From contig JAKQNP010000002.1 of assembly GCA_029565675.1 (NCBI GenBank), positions 62,001-126,000 of the forward strand: a stretch of 64,000 nt of DNA, written 5' to 3'. The notes below the pieces were generated by a model that saw only the letters and a program-made list of their open reading frames with translations, made no database searches and was not told where the DNA came from. How positions within the stretch are numbered: the stretch's first letter is position 1; every line of letters starts with the position of its first letter. Positions 34,699 through 44,045 of the stretch are shown piece after piece. The stretch is from a bacterium (GTDB taxonomy: Bacteria; Zhuqueibacterota; Zhuqueibacteria; Residuimicrobiales; Oceaniaggregativiventaceae). The translations under genes and the position numbers were made by a program.

Positions 34699-36699
34699 TT
34701 ATCGGATGATGACAAATTTTCCGGTGGTTTGTCCCAGCGAGGGTGAGTCGACCACAAAGAGATAGAGGCCCGGAGCGGCTTCCTGGTCGTTGCGGGTAAT
34801 CAGGTCCCACTCCGCCACGCTGGTATTGCCCTCGACGCTTTGCGTGCCTCGGCGCACCGACTCCCCGGCATGAATTTCATCGACAAAATCGCCGTCCAGG
34901 GTAAAAATCTTGATCGTTGCATCAGCCGGCAGATTGATGAATTGCAGGCGATGCTGCCAGGGATTGGCGTCGCTGGGCAGCGCATTGTTCCACCTGGCGC
35001 TGCCGATATAGGGATTGGGCACAGCTTTGACGTTATCGAGAGTTTTGGCCACCGGATTGGCCGGCGAAATGTATTTCAGGCTGTTGAGGACATTGGTCTC
35101 GACGACGCCCAGCGGGATCGGTTGTTCGATGGAAACCGTATAAGCCTGTACGGAATAGTAGTAATCGAGGCCGTTGATCACATCGCGGTCGATGAGCTGA
35201 AAGGTATTGGGCTCGTCCCCGGCCGGCGGCGGCCAGCTGCCAGCGTCGTCTACCGCATAGACACCCAGGCCCAGCGGTTGCCAGGCGTATTCGCCTGTGG
35301 CAGTGGTGCCGGTGCTTTTCCAGACCTTATAGCCGGCAAAATATTCGTGATCGACCGAGGCATTGTCCCAGATCAATTTGACGCCATCGGCAATCCCGTT
35401 TTCCAGATAAGGCTCAACCCGTACCGCCGGAGTGGCCGGCGACATGGCCGCGGTGGACATGGTATAGTCCGTGTCGACGATGAATTGCGCCACGCCCATG
35501 ATCTCGACCAGTTTTTGCAGACTGTAGACGCCGCCGCTGTCCGGATCACACCCCACCCCCAGGGCGGCGGTGAGCACCACGGAATCGCCGTAAGCCAGAG
35601 TCGGCAGCGGTCCAAAGGTCATGATGCCGCGATAGTCGTAGGGAAAGGGTTTGCCGCCGCTTATCACCACCCCTTCGAATGCTTTTTTCCCGATCATGCG
35701 GGTAAAGGCTTCGAGATCGGTGCCGGGATCGTTGTAGATGTTGCACTGCTGGAAGGATGAGGGCTTCAAATAGGGAACCGACTTGAGCACCTTGATGGCG
35801 AGAAACCCGGGGGTTTGCAGTTTGCCGTCCGGGCCCGGGTTAGCAAAATCGTCTGCCTGGCCGTTGTCGGCCGGATAACTCGGGTTGTCACCGTCCCACA
35901 TGAAGACCATGGTGCTGTCGCATTGTTCTGGTGTGAGATGATGGTCACGACCAGCCATTTGCGGGAAAAGGGGCAGCCATTCGTCCCATGGCGTGGCATT
36001 GCTCAACACATGGTCATCCTGGTTGCTGAAGCGGTACTCCGCATCCCAGTTTGGCAGCTTGGAAACATCGCCGTCGAGACGGAAGGTGAAATAGAAATCC
36101 TGCAGATCGCGCGGCGTGTCCGGATAGCCGTCGCCGTCGCTGTCGATGCCAACGTTTTTGACCGTCCATTCATAGATGATAAAATCGTCGGCATAGCTGG
36201 CGCTCCAGGCAAAGGAGCGCTCGGTGACCTCCAGGCCAAGGGGAAAGTGGTTGGTGGCCAGAGGTGCGGAAACATCATAGAAGCGCGTCCAGGTATCCTG
36301 CTCGGAACGGGCTTCCGGTCCGGTGATGACATGGACAGAGTCGATCGGCGCAAATTCGTGGTCATCGCCCTGGGTAGAGTGAAAGACGCCGTCGACGGTC
36401 GCGGAGAGCCAGAGGGTGCCGCGATAGAGGTAAGAATTGCCCGAACCGCCCGGCCAGTCGCCGGAAGGCGTGCGGCCTTCGTAAGCGTCATCGCCCATAT
36501 AGCTAAAGTTGGTCACCCGGGTCCACATGGTGCCGATGTTTTGGAATTTCCAATCGTCTTCGACTATCGGGCCGCTGTTATCCGGCAGGGCCGATTTGGC
36601 GAGCGCGGCTTTTTCCGGGGTGAGATCTGCGGTCAGCGCCCCGCCTGCAGTCAGCAGCCAGATGACGATCGAGAGAGCGAGCAAAAGATGATATCGCAT
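34699..36699 (-). CDS. Secreted about 666-aa protein with probable T9SS C-terminal domain (module B)
   Basis: The ATG at 36699 follows GGAGGATTTTG; a TTG one codon earlier is not needed. A signal peptide covers residues 1-24. The body (about 40-430) has no family I recognise but includes Asp-rich loops (DSDGDGYPDTP, NPGPDGK). A fibronectin-like segment follows (GVKLIWDNASVDHEYFAGYK), then a C-terminal domain with VKAVPNPYIG, TIKIFTLDGDFVDEI, GLYLFVVDSP and KFVIIR. Order, size and ending match the protein at 5724. It starts 18 bp after the TonB receptor stop codon. I infer a T9SS-exported partner of that receptor. Confidence 0.65.
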   Translation of the reverse strand: MRYHLLLALSIVIWLLTAGGALTADLTPEKAALAKSALPDNSGPIVEDDWKFQNIGTMWTRVTNFSYMGDDAYEGRTPSGDWPGGSGNSYLYRGTLWLSATVDGVFHSTQGDDHEFAPIDSVHVITGPEARSEQDTWTRFYDVSAPLATNHFPLGLEVTERSFAWSASYADDFIIYEWTVKNVGIDSDGDGYPDTPRDLQDFYFTFRLDGDVSKLPNWDAEYRFSNQDDHVLSNATPWDEWLPLFPQMAGRDHHLTPEQCDSTMVFMWDGDNPSYPADNGQADDFANPGPDGKLQTPGFLAIKVLKSVPYLKPSSFQQCNIYNDPGTDLEAFTRMIGKKAFEGVVISGGKPFPYDYRGIMTFGPLPTLAYGDSVVLTAALGVGCDPDSGGVYSLQKLVEIMGVAQFIVDTDYTMSTAAMSPATPAVRVEPYLENGIADGVKLIWDNASVDHEYFAGYKVWKSTGTTATGEYAWQPLGLGVYAVDDAGSWPPPAGDEPNTFQLIDRDVINGLDYYYSVQAYTVSIEQPIPLGVVETNVLNSLKYISPANPVAKTLDNVKAVPNPYIGSARWNNALPSDANPWQHRLQFINLPADATIKIFTLDGDFVDEIHAGESVRRGTQSVEGNTSVAEWDLITRNDQEAAPGLYLFVVDSPSLGQTTGKFVIIR

Positions 36700-36717
36700 C
36701 AAAATCCTCCATTGTGC

Positions 36718-39489
36718 TTAGAATTGCAGAGCAAAACCGATTCGAGCCTGTCTGCCGGCGCTGTAGACCTGTGAATTGATCAGATAGTCGCCGGTGATGT
36801 TGTCGATACCGACGATGCGCGGATCGCCGGCAATCTCGTAATATTGGCTGCTGCCAATCCAATTCACGTTTCGCTTGTTGAATAAATTGAACACATCGAT
36901 AAAAAAGTCGAGATTGAGCCCAACAAGGTTCATCCTGCGCATCAGTTTGATATCTGTGGTGCTCGTCCACGGCAGGCGTTGGTCATTGACCATTCCCGAG
37001 CCGTAGGAAGAATAGGGCAGACCGCTGCCATAGGAAAATTGGGCATTGGCGACCCAATTGGCCAGCGGGTGCAGGGCGCCAAGGGTAAACCCAAAGTTTT
37101 TCGGTGTCTGCAGGGTCAGGTTGGCATTGACCGTATGGGTCTGGTCATAGTTCAGCAGATTCATTCTTTTGGCATCGGTAAAACCGCCGAATCCGGTGTC
37201 CGAACTGGAGCTGCGGCCTTTGGCGATGGAATAGGTGTAATTGACTGTGCCGCCCCAATAGCGGCCGACGCGCTTGATCATCGACAATTCCATGCCGCGG
37301 ATATTGCCGTAATCGGCATTTTGATAGACATTGAGCTCAATATTCTGGATGGTCCGGCCGACGAACTTGCGCCAGTCCATCAGATTGGAGATGTCTTTGT
37401 AATAGCCGGTCACCGCGAGTTTGACATCGTCGGTAAATTGATGTTCGACACCCACTTCGTAGGCGACGGTTTTTTCCGGCTCCAGATTTGGATTGCCGAT
37501 ATAGTTGCCGACTTTGGTCAGATCTTGATAGGTGTGGTTGCGGTAAAGGTAATAGCCATCCGGTCGCTGGAAATAGTGGCCATAGGTGTAGTGGATGATG
37601 TCCCGGTCGGTGATCGGGTGGGATATGCCGATGCGCGGGCTGATCTGGTGTTTGACGGTTGGTGATTGCGATTCGATCAGCAGGGGCTGGCCAACCTCGT
37701 CCAGACTGGAGTAGGGACGATTAAAATCTGCCGGATAGAGGATATCGCCGTCCAGACCATTGGGATTGAAGCGATCATAGCGCAAACCGACCAGCGCGAT
37801 GATGCCCTGGAATTCGAGCTTGTCCTGCAAATAGACGCCCAGATCATAGGTGTCTTCATCCCAAATGTCTTTGCGCACGGCGTCGAGGTTGAGGGTCCAG
37901 CTGACATTCTCGACCTGAGTGCGATGGAGGTAGAATTCGATGCCGCCTTTGAGCATGTGATTGGCAGTCGCCTGACTGATCAAGTCGGCTTTGATGCTGC
38001 GGGTCCACGAAGATTGGTCGCGGAACCCGGGATCGTCGCCCCGCACCCACCAGTAATTCGCTTCCCTTTCGCGATAGATCGGCCGGGGACCGGGTTTGCT
38101 GAGATCCCAGACCAAATCTTCTTCCGTATCGCCGTCGCCGTCGCGGTCTTCGACATCCGGAGTGGCGTAATGATAATTGGAGTGAAAATTTTGCAGCCGG
38201 ATTTCATAATAGGTTTTCGGGCTCAGGGTATGGGTCCAGATCGTATAGGCCATATCGCTGTTCTTGGCATAATTCCACAGATGATTCTGCATGCCGGCGA
38301 CATAATAGGTTTCAGTCCGATCGTAGGCTTCGCCGTTGAATTCTCCTGGAGTGTTGTCGATAACGCCTTGTTCGAAAATCGTCGGATCGTAGACATAGCG
38401 GTAGTGGTAGCGCACGGCATTGTCAACAACTTGGTATTCATTTTCTTGATAGTCATCGCCCGGACCGTATTTGGAAGCGGCGAAATAATACTCATCCCAT
38501 TTGCTGTCGGATAAAAGTCCGCCTACAATCAGCTTGTGGTTGGGGCTGATTTTATAGGTCAATTTTCCCTGATAGGATTGGTCGACGGATTGCTGGTTGG
38601 GATAATAGCCGCGATCCTTATCGGTCAATTCGCCGGAAAGGGAGAACGAGAGCTCTCCAGGCAGAGACGAACCGCGCTGGGCACTAAAGACCGGGCCTGT
38701 TAAATTGAGCTCGTAAATGGTGTTGAGCAGACGGGTACTGAGATTTTCCGAACCGAAATGGGTGGTGGTCAACCGCAGGCGCCCGCCAAGCGCATGCGCG
38801 CCCTCTTTCATCGCCAGGTTCAGAATACCGGATTGCACGTTGCCGTATTCGGCGCTGAAGCCGCCGAGCGAGACCTCCAATTCCTGGATGCCGTATTCCG
38901 GTACATCGCTGGTGAACCCGCCCAGGTTGCCTGAATAGGTGCCAGCCGGATCGCGCACCGGTATGCCGTCGATCAACACCAAAACCTCGTTGGTCCGACC
39001 ACCGCGAAAATGATCGCCGACCACACCGGCCTGGTTCTTGGCGATTTCCTGGAAACTGTCCACTGGCTGCAAGGCGATCTCTTCGGAAGAGACGAAATGG
39101 CGGGTGGAAACCTCGTCCTTTTGAATCATCGGACGGGTGGCCACCACGGTGATGTCCTGGGTGATATCCAGCACTTCTTCTGAAAGGCTAAAGTCAATAC
39201 GGGTGGTGAGGTCGATGGAAACCTGCACATTTTCCACCCGCATGGCGGTATAACCGATCATGCTGGCTCTGACCACATACCTGCCAGGAGGTATGTTGAG
39301 GATGGTAAAGTCACCATTGACCGAGCTGGCCGCACCCATGGTGGTGCCTTCGATGATCACATTAACACCGGGCAGCGTCTGACCCGTGCTTTTGTCGACC
39401 ACGCGACCGGCAATTTTGCCTGTGATCCCGGCAAACGCGCTGCCGGTAAACAACAAGAGCAGAAAAGCGAGCAATCGTTTCTGAGTCAT
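36718..39489 (-). CDS. TonB-dependent receptor with N-terminal carboxypeptidase-regulatory-like domain (module B)
   Basis: A 923-residue outer-membrane receptor. The signal peptide ends near residue 20 (TGSAFA). Residues about 22-105 form the regulatory-like beta-sandwich (GKIAGRVVDKSTGQTLPGVN ... MIGYTAMRV). The plug covers about 125-240 (VLVLIDGIPVRDPAGTY, FSAEYGNVQSGILNLAM), then the barrel to residue 923 (ARIGFALQF). The ATG at 39489 follows GGAGGCAACGG. It is the first gene of a minus-strand operon and a homologue of the receptor at 2652: the N-domain and the FxAEYGNxxSG plug motif are shared. The likely control site is the dyad overlapping its promoter at 39615-39658. The substrate is unknown. 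Confidence 0.85.
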   Translation of the reverse strand: MTQKRLLAFLLLLFTGSAFAGITGKIAGRVVDKSTGQTLPGVNVIIEGTTMGAASSVNGDFTILNIPPGRYVVRASMIGYTAMRVENVQVSIDLTTRIDFSLSEEVLDITQDITVVATRPMIQKDEVSTRHFVSSEEIALQPVDSFQEIAKNQAGVVGDHFRGGRTNEVLVLIDGIPVRDPAGTYSGNLGGFTSDVPEYGIQELEVSLGGFSAEYGNVQSGILNLAMKEGAHALGGRLRLTTTHFGSENLSTRLLNTIYELNLTGPVFSAQRGSSLPGELSFSLSGELTDKDRGYYPNQQSVDQSYQGKLTYKISPNHKLIVGGLLSDSKWDEYYFAASKYGPGDDYQENEYQVVDNAVRYHYRYVYDPTIFEQGVIDNTPGEFNGEAYDRTETYYVAGMQNHLWNYAKNSDMAYTIWTHTLSPKTYYEIRLQNFHSNYHYATPDVEDRDGDGDTEEDLVWDLSKPGPRPIYREREANYWWVRGDDPGFRDQSSWTRSIKADLISQATANHMLKGGIEFYLHRTQVENVSWTLNLDAVRKDIWDEDTYDLGVYLQDKLEFQGIIALVGLRYDRFNPNGLDGDILYPADFNRPYSSLDEVGQPLLIESQSPTVKHQISPRIGISHPITDRDIIHYTYGHYFQRPDGYYLYRNHTYQDLTKVGNYIGNPNLEPEKTVAYEVGVEHQFTDDVKLAVTGYYKDISNLMDWRKFVGRTIQNIELNVYQNADYGNIRGMELSMIKRVGRYWGGTVNYTYSIAKGRSSSSDTGFGGFTDAKRMNLLNYDQTHTVNANLTLQTPKNFGFTLGALHPLANWVANAQFSYGSGLPYSSYGSGMVNDQRLPWTSTTDIKLMRRMNLVGLNLDFFIDVFNLFNKRNVNWIGSSQYYEIAGDPRIVGIDNITGDYLINSQVYSAGRQARIGFALQF

Positions 39490-39614
39490 CCGTTGCCTCC
39501 ATGCTATCGTGCGAAAAGATGTGAGTTCAGTCGTGTCCCGTCGTCAGACGGGGCACCGGTAACTTTTTATGTAAAATAACGATTGGAAATAATCCCGGTT
39601 AAGTTTGCATTGTA

Positions 39615-39643
39615 ATTATAACAGTTGCGTTGGGTGGTGTCAC
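39615..39643 (-). promoter_or_regulatory. Promoter of module B
   Basis: On the minus strand: GTGACA (39643-39638), a 17-bp spacer, TATAAT (39620-39615), about 125 bp ahead of the TonB receptor start. The -35 box lies inside the dyad at 39634-39658. Confidence 0.6.
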
Positions 39644-39658
39644 TTGTAGGGACACCAC
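39634..39658. promoter_or_regulatory. Candidate operator dyad overlapping the module B promoter
   Basis: GTGGTGTC (39634-39641), 9-bp spacer, GACACCAC (39651-39658): a perfect 8-bp inverted repeat with a spacing suited to a dimeric repressor. GTGGTGTC occurs once more at 39838-39845 in the same divergent region. No regulator gene is nearby. Confidence 0.5.
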
Positions 39659-40059
39659 TGATGTGTGTTTAAAACTGTTGAATTGACCTCGTGCCGGGGT
39701 GTTAAATATAAAAACCGTTCGATTATCCCTGAAAAGATGTCAGACTATGGTTAAAAGAGATTGCCTCTTTGACGGGGAGCGCACTCAAAGCGCTGGTTTA
39801 CAGCCATTGCAGGCAAATAAATTGCTAAAGCCTTTTTGTGGTGTCCCACCTTGACGACGGAACACTCTGACAGCCTTTTACAATATGTCTTTTTCTGCTA
39901 TAAAAGTCAAGTGAATTTCAATAAATAAGGTAAACCGGCAGCAATGTTTAATAAATTAATACAAAAAACATTTTTAATAATAATAATAACGATAGTCAAC
40001 GGAATATTATTAGAAAATTTGGAAAATCAAAGAATATTTTAAGTAAATTAGATCTATCT
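39659..40059. other. Gene-free divergent region
   Basis: About 400 bp, strongly AT-rich near 39900-40050 (TTTTTAATAATAATAATAACG). It contains the second GTGGTGTC half-site at 39838 followed by CCCACC. No open frame with a ribosome-binding site is present. Confidence 0.4.
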
Positions 40060-40069
40060 GGATTCGGTG
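40060..40069 (+). repeat. Intergenic palindrome, copy 6 (left arm only)
   Basis: GGATTCGGTG is exact. The expected right arm is largely lost (GCAGCGGATT instead of GCACCGAATCC). It lies 70 bp ahead of the APC permease start, the usual position for this family. Confidence 0.45.
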
Positions 40070-40139
40070 GGAAGCAGCGGATTTTACAGAAAATAATTCG
40101 ATATTTGCATTTTAGTTCCTGATTCACTATTTTTCCTCG

Positions 40140-41510
40140 ATGAGCAATCAGGAGGGCAAAGCGATCGAACACTTGGAAAGAAAACTCGGATTGGGTCATG
40201 CGTTGGCGCTTGTCGTCGGCACCGTCATCGGTTCCGGCGTTTTCATCAACCTGCCCATTGTTGCCCGCATAACCGGCTCGCCTCTGATGGCCGCTCTGGC
40301 TTGGCTGTTGGGTGGAGTGGTGTGGATCCCGCAAATCCTCATCATCACCGAGATGGCCACCGCCTATCCGGAGCAGGGCTTTGGTTATCTCTACCTGCAG
40401 AAAGCGGGAAGCCCGGCTCTGTCGTTTCTCTATGTGTGGACCGCCTTTTTGACCAGCGACACGCCATCGATAACGATCATTTCGATTTCAGCAGCATCCG
40501 CGCTGTCGGTTTTCTGGCCGCCTTTGGGTGGCCCAATTCTGAGCCGCGCTTTTGCCATTTTGCTGATCCTGGTTCTAACCATTCCCCACTATCGCGATGT
40601 CAAACAAGGCGGCAATTTGCAGGTCATTTTCACCATCGTCAAAGTAGCGCCGCTGGCATTGCTCATCTTGATCGGAGCTTTTTATCTCGATTCCGGCCAT
40701 CTGACTTCGACGGCGGTTGCGTCAACGCCTGCGCGCTCGATGGCTGCAATGCTGCTGGCGGGCATGGCCGCCACGGTGTGGTCGTATGCGGGATTTCCCA
40801 ATCTGCTCTATATGGCCGGCGAGATCAAAAATCCGTCCCGTACCTTGCCTCGCGCTCTTATCGGCTCGGTGTTTGGCGTCATGATCGCCTATGTGCTCAT
40901 ATCGCTTTCCACTTCGACAATCATGCCACATGCTGCGCTGGTCGATGCCGTTGGATCATTTGCCAATCCCTTTAGCTATCTGCCGGCTTTTTCGGGGATT
41001 GCCGCCGGTTTTCTCGGCCTGGCTGCTTTCATCTCCATGGTCGGCGCCACCAATGCCTGCATCATGGTGCAACCGCGCATCGAATATGCCATTGCCCGGG
41101 ATGGCGGATTTTTTCCCATCTTTGCACGCATCCATCCGCGCTATCGCACTCCGCATGCCTCGATCGTCATTCAGTCCGGATTGGCCATCGTTTTGACCCT
41201 GATCGGCGGAATCGAATCTTTGCTCGGCTATTTTACCCTTTCCTATGTGCTGCAAAACGCTCTCGTCTTTGGCGCCATTTTCTGGCTGCGCAGGCGCAGA
41301 GATTATCACCCGACTTATCGCGCTCCGCTTTGGCCGGTAATGGCGGTCATCTCCATCTTGATTCAGCTCGTTCTCGCCTACGGCACCTTCAAAGCGTATT
41401 CAGTCAAGGGAGTGTTGGCTGCCGCTCTGCTGATGGCCAGCGGATTGCCGTTTTATTTTTACTTCCGTTATTTACAGAGAAAAGGCAGGATTGCCGTGCG
41501 GCAGGAATAA
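40140..41510 (+). CDS. APC-superfamily amino-acid permease
   Basis: A 456-residue inner-membrane protein with about 12 membrane helices. The APC signature ALALVVGTVIGSGVFINLP is at about residues 21-39 (broken helix 1, substrate site). A conserved IVKVAPLALLILIG helix and the NPSRTLPRALIGSVFGVMIA stretch follow. It is closest in style to the LAT/SteT amino-acid exchanger and permease branch. It imports or exchanges amino acids; specificity cannot be read. The start at 40140 lacks a good ribosome-binding site. It is monocistronic and followed at once by a long inverted repeat. Confidence 0.85.
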   Translation: MSNQEGKAIEHLERKLGLGHALALVVGTVIGSGVFINLPIVARITGSPLMAALAWLLGGVVWIPQILIITEMATAYPEQGFGYLYLQKAGSPALSFLYVWTAFLTSDTPSITIISISAASALSVFWPPLGGPILSRAFAILLILVLTIPHYRDVKQGGNLQVIFTIVKVAPLALLILIGAFYLDSGHLTSTAVASTPARSMAAMLLAGMAATVWSYAGFPNLLYMAGEIKNPSRTLPRALIGSVFGVMIAYVLISLSTSTIMPHAALVDAVGSFANPFSYLPAFSGIAAGFLGLAAFISMVGATNACIMVQPRIEYAIARDGGFFPIFARIHPRYRTPHASIVIQSGLAIVLTLIGGIESLLGYFTLSYVLQNALVFGAIFWLRRRRDYHPTYRAPLWPVMAVISILIQLVLAYGTFKAYSVKGVLAAALLMASGLPFYFYFRYLQRKGRIAVRQE

Positions 41511-41512
41511 AA

Positions 41513-41597
41513 AAATCCAGAGTTCACGAATGCTATGCCTCAAGTTGCCTTGCCAGGATGCGATCTGCATGATGTATGGCGGGTGAACTCTGGATTT
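41513..41597 (+). repeat. 85-bp element with perfect 15-bp terminal inverted repeats
   Basis: AAATCCAGAGTTCAC (41513-41527) and GTGAACTCTGGATTT (41583-41597) are perfect inverted repeats around a 55-nt centre with small stems (CAAG/CTTG, ATGC/GCAT). It begins 3 nt after the permease stop codon. It may be an unusually long transcript-end hairpin or a small inserted palindromic element. No target duplication is evident. Confidence 0.7.
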
Positions 41598-41897
41598 AAT
41601 ATCCGCCACTGGAACTGCAATTCGCATGCCGAAATCGCCCACTTGCCGCAGCGGCCGGCTCTCTGGTCAAATTGCGGTCAGGCACAGCTGTCGATAGTCA
41701 CAATATTGCAGAAAGAGATACTTTAAAAGTAATAAAATCAGATTATTGCAAAGATAGGGGGTACAGGGGATTGCTGTTTTGCCCGCTTCAGATCGGCGAG
41801 GTTTTTTCCCGGCGCTAAAGCTTTCCGGCTCGACTCGCACCGCCGAGGCGACACAGTTTTGTGACGGTTGTCCGATTGCGATGACGCGCTGCAGCGT
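41598..41897. other. Gene-free stretch between convergent genes
   Basis: A 300-bp stretch between the permease element and the DUF1893 gene. I see no open frame with a ribosome-binding site, no repeat and no T-tract terminator. Confidence 0.4.
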
Positions 41898-42317
41898 TCA
41901 AGCTTTTCGCTGTGTCAGCAGGTGGCGATAAAATGATTGCGGCGAGCGGAATTGCCGGGCAAGCTTTTCCATGGGGCAGATGTCGGAGCCGTCACGATTT
42001 TTGATCAGGGGTATGGTCTTTTCCGCCACGACCGCGATCTTGTGGCGCTCCAGGATTGCCATCGCTGTTTCGCTGGCCAAAGGAGTGATGACCTGATTGA
42101 CCTTGGCCAGGGCCAGGAGGAAAGCCGCGGCGCTGCCGACAATTTTGTCGATCGCCAAGGCACCGGCCATCTCGGTGCGGTGTTGCTGCAAACAACGAAG
42201 CAACGGATCGAGCATCGGATCGCTGGAAGCGAACATCTCCTGTCCATCTTTCAGGATCAACAGGGACAACCCTCGCTTTTTAAACTCGTGCAATTTTTCC
42301 ATAGAGTTGGTGATCAT
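41898..42317 (-). CDS. DUF1893-family protein
   Basis: A 139-residue cytoplasmic protein. The ATG at 42317 is chosen because TTGAGGAGC lies just upstream; the longer frame starts inside the end of the MATE gene. It has the DUF1893 pattern: LLILKDGQEMF near the start, GALAIDKIVGSAAAFLLALAK in the middle (about 56-76), and a late LIKNRDGSDICPMEKLAR block with the conserved Asp-Gly and Cys-Pro-Met-Glu. The family's function is unknown; structural relatives belong to the cytidine-deaminase-like fold group. It follows the MATE gene by 34 bp. Confidence 0.78.
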   Translation of the reverse strand: MITNSMEKLHEFKKRGLSLLILKDGQEMFASSDPMLDPLLRCLQQHRTEMAGALAIDKIVGSAAAFLLALAKVNQVITPLASETAMAILERHKIAVVAEKTIPLIKNRDGSDICPMEKLARQFRSPQSFYRHLLTQRKA

Positions 42318-42351
42318 GAAATATTGCTCCTCAAGTCTGGACAGACGCCGC

Positions 42352-43788
42352 CTAGACGGCATGGTTTTTCCATCGTCCCAGTCTAAACCAAAAGGCCAAA
42401 AGAATACCTTTTACAGCAGTTGTGCTGGAGATAGCCCACCAAATGCCGGCGCTGCCCATTCCGCAATTTTTGGATAGAAAAATTCCCAATGGAATTCGCG
42501 CCCAGGTGAGGGGCACGACCACCAGCATTGCCGGCAGAGAATTGCCTGAGCCGCTGAAAGCACCTTCCAGAACGATCTCGAATCCGAGAAACAATTCAAA
42601 GACGGCAATGGTTTTGAGATAGCGCACCCCTTCCTGCAGAACCGATTCGTCGGTGGTAAAGAAACGAAAGATGGGTTCAGCAAACAAGTAAAAGCACAAT
42701 GAGATCACCGCCAGGAATGCGCTGACAAACAGGACGGTCAGCCAAACCGAATTCTCGGCGCGGTCAGGTTTTTTGGCGCCGAGGTTTTGCCCTATCAGGG
42801 TTTGCGCGGCGACTGCAAAGCCCATGCTGGCCAAATAGGGGATGCCCTCGATACGGTGTCCCAGGCCGAGAGCGGCAAGGGCGCCGGGACCGAAATCGAC
42901 AATCATGCCGGTCAAGGCCATGTAGCTGAAGCTGAACATCAGGCCATTGAGCGAGATCGGAATGCCCACGCGGCAGATTCGCCACATGAGAGACGGTGAT
43001 AACAGGGGGGATTGCATCGGATGCAGACTTATCGGACGATGCGCCAGCAACCGCCAGCCGAGGATGGATACAAAGACGTGCGCGAGAACGGTGGCCAGCC
43101 CTGCCCCCCCGGCTTCGAGAGCAGGAAAAAAACCCCAGCCGAAAATCAACAGCGGATCGAGTGCCGCATTGAGCAGCAGTGCCATTGACATGATTTTCAG
43201 CGGCGTGCGCGTATCTCCTGAACCGCGGAAGACCGATTCGATCATATAGCTGAGAAAGATGGCCGGCAATCCGGGGATGATCCAGTTCATATAGTCGACG
43301 GCTGCATCATACACCCTTCCCTGCAATCCGATCAGGCGAAATGTCTGAGCGCTGAACAGGATTCCGCCGACGGCAAAGAGGGCACCGATCGCGAGGGAGA
43401 GCCAGAATCCCTGACGGGCGATCTGGTTTCCTTTTTGCAGATTGGTTTCGCCCACCGAGCGGGCCACCAGGGCAGTGACTCCGGTGCTGATCAAGGCGCC
43501 GATCGCGTCGAGCGCCCAGAGGATAAAAGCTGCCGCGCTGACACCCGCCAGATAATCGGAGCCCAGTTTGCCGACCCACCAGATGTCCACCAGATTGAAA
43601 ATCATCAAAAACAGCATGGAGAGGGAAGCCGGGAGGGCAAGAGTGAAAATTGCGCGGACCAATGGCATGCGGGTCAACGCCGCGGTATCGATATCCAGCG
43701 GTATAGAAGGCAGCAGTTCGGGTTTTGCCTGCCACTCAAAAAACGCCGGCTCACCTGGCCGGCTCTGGTTTTTATCGTCGTGCTTCAC
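42352..43788 (-). CDS. MATE-family multidrug/sodium antiporter
   Basis: A 478-residue inner-membrane exporter with 12 predicted helices in two MatE repeats. Repeat 1 starts at RAIFTLALPASLSMLFLMIF (about 45-64) with VDIWWVGKLGS. Repeat 2 starts at RICRVGIPISLNGLMFSFSY (about 269-288). FRGSGDTRTPL and FSGSGNSLPAML are the characteristic repeat motifs after helices 5 and 11. It exports cationic drugs or metabolites using Na+ or H+. The start is a GTG at 43788 with a weak ribosome-binding site, giving a roughly 40-residue hydrophilic N-terminal extension; an ATG at 43668 would remove it. Confidence 0.88.
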   Translation of the reverse strand: MKHDDKNQSRPGEPAFFEWQAKPELLPSIPLDIDTAALTRMPLVRAIFTLALPASLSMLFLMIFNLVDIWWVGKLGSDYLAGVSAAAFILWALDAIGALISTGVTALVARSVGETNLQKGNQIARQGFWLSLAIGALFAVGGILFSAQTFRLIGLQGRVYDAAVDYMNWIIPGLPAIFLSYMIESVFRGSGDTRTPLKIMSMALLLNAALDPLLIFGWGFFPALEAGGAGLATVLAHVFVSILGWRLLAHRPISLHPMQSPLLSPSLMWRICRVGIPISLNGLMFSFSYMALTGMIVDFGPGALAALGLGHRIEGIPYLASMGFAVAAQTLIGQNLGAKKPDRAENSVWLTVLFVSAFLAVISLCFYLFAEPIFRFFTTDESVLQEGVRYLKTIAVFELFLGFEIVLEGAFSGSGNSLPAMLVVVPLTWARIPLGIFLSKNCGMGSAGIWWAISSTTAVKGILLAFWFRLGRWKNHAV

Positions 43789-44045
43789 GGATTTTTGTCT
43801 CTCTTGCGCTGCCGATTTCGGTTGAACTATACGATATTTTTTGCATAATTACCAACAGAATTGTGTCTCTTGCCAGGCGTGCGACGGTTCACCTATCCGT
43901 CATGGCGGTGAATCCGAATTCATTGCCGTTCGCGCAGGGCAAGGGATCGGGCTTGGCGGTACGCGATGAATCGCGTTGCCATGCTCTTACTTTTCTAGAC
44001 ATGCGAACATCCGTTGCTTGTTCAATTCAATGAGGCTATCTGGTT

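Noticed and set aside
35815-36774. Long + strand open frames opposite the module B secreted protein and receptor (also at 37666-38514)
   Set aside because: Shadows of the minus-strand genes at 34699 and 36718. They have no start signals and Val/Ile-rich low-information sequences.
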